64,000 nt of DNA from Ovis canadensis (lineage: Eukaryota > Chordata > Mammalia > Artiodactyla > Bovidae), in the NCBI RefSeq assembly GCF_042477335.2, contig NC_091255.1:35690501-35754500 (forward strand), in the 5' to 3' direction. The stretch's first letter is position 1. Every line of letters begins with the position of its first letter. Shown one piece after another: positions 59,184 to 64,000 of the stretch. Below the pieces are notes generated by a model. The model saw only the letters and a list, made by a program, of their open reading frames with translations, was not told the DNA's origin and made no database searches. The position numbers were made by a program, and so were the translations under genes.

Positions 59184-59525
59184 GGGCTTCCCTGGTGGCT
59201 CAGTGGTAGAGAATCTGCCTGCCAATGAAGGAGACAAGGGTTTGATCCCTGGTCGGGGAAGATCTCGCATGCCTCGGAGCATTTAAGCTCGTGCACCACA
59301 ACTAGTGAGCCTGTGCTCTAGAGCCCAGGAGCCTCAGTGACTGGACCCAGGAGCCTCAGTTACTGAAGCCCACACACCAAGAGCCCACGCCCCTCAGCAG
59401 GAGAAGCCACTGCAGGGAGAAGCCCGGGCACCACAGCCGGAGAGCAGCCCTGGACGGCCACAACTGGAGAAGAGCCTGAGCAGCAAGGGAGACCCAGCAT
59501 GGCTTACATAAATAAATATTTTTTA
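59184..59525 (+). repeat. CHR-1 type SINE with 16-bp TSD
   Basis: Sense: GGGCTTCCCTGGTGGCTCAG through GAGAAGCCACTGCAGGGAGA to an AATAAATATTTTTT tail. A perfect duplication AAAATATCATTTATAG at 59168-59183 and 59526-59541 marks the ends. Confidence 0.93.
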
Positions 59526-59541
59526 AAAATATCATTTATAG

Positions 59542-60691
59542 CATCAGCCTGACTCCAACCTGATACACCCAAGCACTAGACTTCCCTGCTTGGTCATCTC
59601 ACGGGTACTTCAGACCTAGCAGGATGGGATGGACTCTGTCTCAGGCTTGTTCCTCCCTGGAGGTCCCCATCTCAATGCATGGCACCCACATCCACCAGGT
59701 GCTTGTTCTGCCTTTATGATTTTGACTACTCTAGGTCAAAACTAGTTGCTGCTTAGCCTCTGGGGTGATCCTGTTTCTGGCACCAGTCATGCAGGTGAGT
59801 TTGGCCGTGAACACACCATCTTTGTTCTTGTCATCTGCTGTCCCCACACTGCACTGCTGGACACACACCAGCTCCTGAGCTGACAGGTCAGGTGAATGAA
59901 AGCTTCAATCAGGCATTCTTCCTGCTCCATACAAAATGGGGCCTGCTCGTCCACTCCAGGGAGAAGCCTGAAATGCTTTTGCAGAATAATGCCTAGTCAG
60001 ACCACAGGGTACATTTCTTATATCCAACTACAATTTCCTCTTTGTATAATGAAAATTACTTTCAATGCTCCTTGCATCCAAGTGAAGGCTCAATAACTAT
60101 TTGTTAGCAGTGAACAGATAGTGATACCTCAGAAATTGTTAACTGATGAGCATGAACATGACTTAAGTATAAGCAAAATCTAAACAAACAAGCCTTAACC
60201 TCCACCAAAAGGCTAAAGACAAAGCTGCCACCAGCGTGGGCAGTAGGTGTCATTTGGAAGCCAAGAATCTGGTCATCCTGTCTGGGCAATTTCCTACCAT
60301 ATGCATGTTGCTAGGAGGTAAAGCCTTCCACCCTCAGTAGAGACCCTATGGCCAGAGGTTCACTTTCCCAGCATCCCTTGCAGCTGATGGGGGTGTCACA
60401 TGACCCAGGCTGAGTCAGGTGGAACACTGCCCACTGAGATTTTGGTTTGAAGTCTAGAGAAACAAAGCCGCGTGAAGCGTATCCATCTCAGGGCCAGCAG
60501 CGGCCTCCAGCGTCCAGGGCCAGTGGTGCTGGCAGTCCTGGCTGTGCATCTGTGTCCTGTAGGAGCTGTGGCAGGCCTGCCCTCAGCAGGCCAGATCCGC
60601 AGTGAGCGTTGGTCCCTGCCCATGCTGTGACTCCCTTGACTAGGTTTGTTTCCTGAGCCTGGCTATCCAACCTTCCTGGAGATTCTGGGAG
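59542..60691. other. Intergenic DNA, nothing recognised
   Basis: No coding, RNA or repeat feature identified on either strand. Confidence 0.5.
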
Positions 60692-60704
60692 CCCATGGCC
60701 TTCT

Positions 60705-60822
60705 TTCTGATTTTTGCTGCACTGCACAGCTTGTGGGATCTTAGTTCACCTACCAGGGATCGAATCTGCACCCCCAGCATTGGAAGCTCGGAGTCTTCAC
60801 TACTGGACTGCCAAGGAAGTCC
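60705..60822 (-). repeat. CHR-2 type SINE with TSD
   Basis: Antisense: CACAGCTTGTGGGATCTTAG ... ACTGGACTGCCAAGGAAGTC. The duplication CCCATGGCCTTCT is at 60692-60704 and 60823-60835. Confidence 0.92.
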
Positions 60823-61142
60823 CCCATGGCCTTCTGATAAACTCCTTTCCGGCTTGTAAACACCAGGGATGGTTTTTATCGCTAAAAACTAACAGCTCGC
60901 CACAGACAAGAACTTAAGGGAGAGGTGGAGGCCTTATGTCCTGCTTGTCTGAGAGCCACGCATCAACTCCAGGCTCAGGCTCTCATAGGGGACTCCTCCA
61001 GCAGAGCCTGAGCAGGACCCTGAAGCAGTGGGGCCAGAGGCTGAGAAAGTCCTTCCTAGAGTGAGGTACCAACCAGCGGTGGACGCATCATCAGAAATGC
61101 AAATCCCCCTTCCCAGATCAACAGAAGCAGAAGTGCTGGCGG

Positions 61143-61270
61143 GGGCTTCCTGGTAATCCAGTGGTTAAGACCCTGCCTTCCACTGCAGGAGGTGTGGGTT
61201 CGATTCCTGGTCAGGGAACTAAGATCCCACATGTCACAGGGTGCAGCCAAAAATTAAAGAAATAAAAAAA
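61143..61270 (+). repeat. CHR-2 type SINE
   Basis: Sense: GGCTTCCTGGTAATCCAGTG, GGGTTCGATTCCTGGTCAGG, A-rich tail AAAAATTAAAGAAATAAAAA. Confidence 0.88.
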
Positions 61271-61389
61271 TGCTGGTGGTTAGTCTCAGCAATTGACACT
61301 TTAAGAAGCCCTGTAAGTGACTCAGATGTACCCTGAAACTTACCCTGGAACTTCAAGGAGGAGCCATGTGCAGCATAAAAAGCATCAGA

Positions 61390-61610
61390 AACTAGAGACC
61401 TGGTTCTAGCTCTTGACTAGTTGACTTTGGACTCATTTGCCTTTTCTGAGTCTAGTTTCCTTTCATCTATAAAACAGGGCTTGTGACATCACCATAGAGG
61501 CTTTTTGTGAGGATCAAATTAAATAACGCTGTACACATACAGTGCCAAGCCTGATAACGGGCCCCCAGGAGAGGCCCAGGAAAAGATAGCTGTCACTGTT
61601 CAGAATGGTT
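61390..61610 (+). repeat. MIR element
   Basis: Sense MIR: ACCTGGTTCTAGCTCTTGAC, CTATAAAACAGGGCTTGTGA, ACAGTGCCAAGCCTGATAAC. A second MIR-like core follows at about 61660-61750. Confidence 0.65.
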
Positions 61611-61827
61611 GCAATTAGTTCTCTTAGCAGACATCTGTTCAAATTTGGGCTGGGTCCCTAGTGTCTCAGCCTCTTTTTCTCTCTGTAACATGCAGATAAC
61701 AACCCTCACCTCCTAGGCTGGTTTGGAGACTCAAGGAAGATAAAATATGAAAGGAATGTTTTGTCCAAACTGAAACATGAAACTATGAAAACACAAAATG
61801 AAATAAAGTTCAAATATATTTACCCAG

Positions 61828-62005
61828 GGGACTTCCCTGATGGTCCAGTGTCTAAGATTACATGCTCACACTGCAGGGTTTGATTCCTGATGAGGGAGCT
61901 AGATCCCACATGCCACAGCTAAAGATTTTGAATGCCACAACAAAAATTGGAGGTCCTGTGTGCCACAGCTAAAACCTGGTGCAGCCAAATAAATAAATAA
62001 AAGCT
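61828..62005 (+). repeat. CHR-2 type SINE
   Basis: Sense: GGGACTTCCCTGATGGTCCA, GTTTGATTCCTGATGAGGGA, tail AAATAAATAAATAAAAGC. Confidence 0.88.
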
Positions 62006-62267
62006 AAAAAAATAAACCAAAAATATTCCACCTAGACAGCAAGACACCAACACAAGGCAAGGAAGGGCTTACTTACGGGTTTCTCATGAGGCCTGGGCTC
62101 CCACTGTGGGTGGAGGCTACATTAGGCACAGAGGATCCAGCAGCGAACTGGCAGATAATAGTCTCTGCTCTTGAAATTGTTCATAATTTAACTTTCCATT
62201 CATTCAGGCCAGAGTAGACTTCTGCTCATATTTCTACAGTAAAACATTTATGTAGAGTTATGTATAC

Positions 62268-62295
62268 GTGTGTGTGTGTGTGTGTGTGTGTGTGT
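62268..62295. repeat. (GT)n microsatellite
   Basis: About 14 GT units directly abutting the Bov-tA that follows. Confidence 0.93.
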
Positions 62296-62497
62296 TAGTG
62301 ACTTAGTTGTGCCCAAATCCTTTGTGACCCCATGGACAGTAGCCCACTAGGCTCCTCTGTCCATGGAATTATCCAGGCAAGAACACTGGAGTGGGTTGCC
62401 ATTCCCTTCTCCAGGGGATCCTCCCAACCCAGGGATCGAACCGGCGTCTCCTGCATTGCAGGCAGATTCTTTATTGTCTGAGCCACCAGGGGAGCCC
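62296..62497 (-). repeat. Bov-tA SINE
   Basis: Antisense: GTGACTTAGTTGTGCCCAAA, CATGGACAGTAGCCCACTAG, ending GAGCCACCAGGGGAGCCC. Confidence 0.9.
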
Positions 62498-62550
62498 AAC
62501 ATATTTATATATACACACATGCATATTTATAAATATTCATACATACGTGC

Positions 62551-62745
62551 TTGTGTGTGCTCAGCCGCTTCAGTCATGTCTGACTCTCTGCGACCCTGCC
62601 AGGCTCCTCTCTCCACGGGATTCTCTAGGCAAAAAGACTGGAGGGGGTTGTCGTGGCCTCCTCCAGGAGATCTTCCTGACCTAGGAATCAAACCCGCACC
62701 GTCTCCTGCATTGCAGGCGGATTCTTTATCCACTGAGCCACCTGA
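62551..62745 (-). repeat. Bov-tA SINE
   Basis: Antisense: GTGTGCTCAGCCGCTTCAGT, GGATTCTCTAGGCAAAAAGA, ending CACTGAGCCACCTGAGC. It lacks part of the Bov-A core (the GACTGTAGCC segment). Confidence 0.9.
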
Positions 62746-63184
62746 GCTAACATATAAACCTTTGTTTCTCTACATGTGAGGGTCAAATCTGTGTGCATAT
62801 ATATAATTCCATAGACTTAAGTTAGATTTAAACTGAAGAAAGTTTTGAAAACACACATTTTAAAAACTGTGGTGCCAATTCCTTCCTTATTGTAATCATT
62901 TGTTTAGACCAGATGACACATACACATGGGTATGGAAATATATGGCAAAATTCTCTCTCACCGCAGACCCCCAGATTCCCAGCTCTTCTGCTGCAGGGGG
63001 AACCCTGGTAGAATCTCATGTGTCTCCTTCTAGAAACATAGGCTGCGCTTATGTAAGTTACATGTATGTGTGTTTACGTGTGCGCTTACATATTTGCTCT
63101 TTTAATGATATATAATAGAGCTTGTTCCTTAAACAGCTGCATGTGTAAATTAGATTTTGTCCACGATATTTTGACCTCAAGCAA

Positions 63185-63305
63185 TTCAGTTCAGTTCAGT
63201 TGCTCAGTTGTGTCTGACTCTTTGTGACCCCATCGACTGCAGCACTCCAGGCTTCCCTGTCCATCACCAGCTACCAGAGTTTGTTCAAGCTCATGTCCAT
63301 CGAGT
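63185..63305 (-). repeat. BovB (RTE) 3'-end / related SINE fragment
   Basis: TTCAGTTCAGTTGCTCAGTT, CTGCAGCACTCCAGGCTTCC, AGCTCATGTCCATCGAGTT. This text is typical of BovB 3' ends and the SINEs derived from them. Confidence 0.7.
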
Positions 63306-63356
63306 TTTTGCAAGGAATTATTCGACAACGAAGCACACTGCTTGAAAGTATGCTAT

Positions 63357-63552
63357 GGGACTGCCTTGGTGGTCCAGTGGCTAATACTCTGCACTCCCAA
63401 TGAGGGGGCTGAGGTTTGATCCCTGGTCAGGGAACTAGATCCCACAGGCTGCAACTAAGAGTTTGCATGTTGCAACTAAAGATCCGGTTTGCCACAGTGA
63501 AGACTGAAGACCCCACATGTGGTGCGGGCAAATAAATACATAAGTTCAAGAA
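63357..63552 (+). repeat. CHR-2 type SINE
   Basis: Sense: GGGACTGCCTTGGTGGTCCA, GTTTGATCCCTGGTCAGGGA, tail AAATAAATACATAAG. The remaining 63553-64000 is unique DNA with one 15-bp inverted repeat. Confidence 0.88.
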
Positions 63553-64000
63553 AAGAATGCCATGATGTGATCCCAGCTCTCCCCTCTAGCAGGATTCCCC
63601 CCACCCACCTGGCTTCAGGCCTGATTTCTTTCAGCACGGTTTACCATTTGAGACTCCGAAAGCTGGATGGTTCATCTGAGGCCTTACCAAAGGCCTGAAG
63701 CCAGGGGAGATCAGAATCCAGGTTTCCCATTTCCCAGCCCACCTCCAGCCAGACGGTCAATGGCTGTTGGCAGACACCACAAGTGTATTTTTCTGTTTTT
63801 GACTGAGTGATTCGTGTGTTTACATTTGCCTTCCCCAAAAGGGTCTGAGGTGGCTGCCAGTGAAGTATCAGGACTTGTGTTTGCTTTTACCGTTTTCTCC
63901 TGCTTGGAGGGAGGCCAGATGGTCTGACCCATTGCAGCGAAGCTAGAACTGAGTCAAGCTGCAGCTCAGGGCCAAGGCTGAGGTAGGTGCCAAGGGCCAG

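Overview
The window looks like ruminant nuclear DNA, most likely cattle (Bos) or a close bovid. It is dense in SINEs typical of ruminants and cetartiodactyls: Bov-tA, BovA2 dimers, and CHR-type tRNA-Glu SINEs. The genes match the mammalian block CHRNB1 - ZBTB4 - SLC35G6 - POLR2A (human 17p13.1; cattle chromosome 19 by synteny). Species and chromosome are inferences; nothing was searched.

Layout. 1-3400 (+): the last four exons of CHRNB1, encoding the muscle acetylcholine receptor beta subunit from M2 to the stop, plus its 3'UTR. 4050-10832 (-): ZBTB4 (BTB/zinc-finger methyl-CpG-binding repressor), with a long 3'UTR, two coding exons (1002 aa after joining) and a probable noncoding exon. It lies tail-to-tail with CHRNB1. 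10833-19400: ZBTB4 5' intron sequence with old MIR/L2 and younger SINEs. 18880-19700: a GC-rich block that is probably a ZBTB4 promoter. 20631-22125 (+): SLC35G6 (338 aa), nested antisense in the 5' part of the ZBTB4 locus. 22800-23545: GC-rich divergent promoter region. 23945-44290 (+): complete POLR2A in 29 exons. The joined CDS is 5913 nt, encoding 1970 aa, the length of human RPB1. The active-site aspartates (495/497/499), trigger-loop His1108, Lys1268 and CTD Arg1810 all fall at their known numbers, which checks the exon map. 44290-64000: intergenic DNA with no gene I can support, made largely of nested LINE/SINE insertions.

The genes are not an operon or pathway. POLR2A is the housekeeping catalytic subunit of RNA polymerase II, ZBTB4 a repressor probably fired from the same divergent promoter, SLC35G6 a nested two-exon transporter-like gene, and CHRNB1 a muscle ion-channel subunit.

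I found no undescribed gene system. The observations most worth a second look are structural. One is a 282-bp copy of neighbouring DNA inserted into a LINE-1 with apparent loss of target sequence. Another is a perfect 25-bp inverted repeat in POLR2A intron 19. Others are two GC-AG introns in POLR2A, an isolated ATG exon end in SLC35G6, and candidate uORFs in ZBTB4 and SLC35G6.
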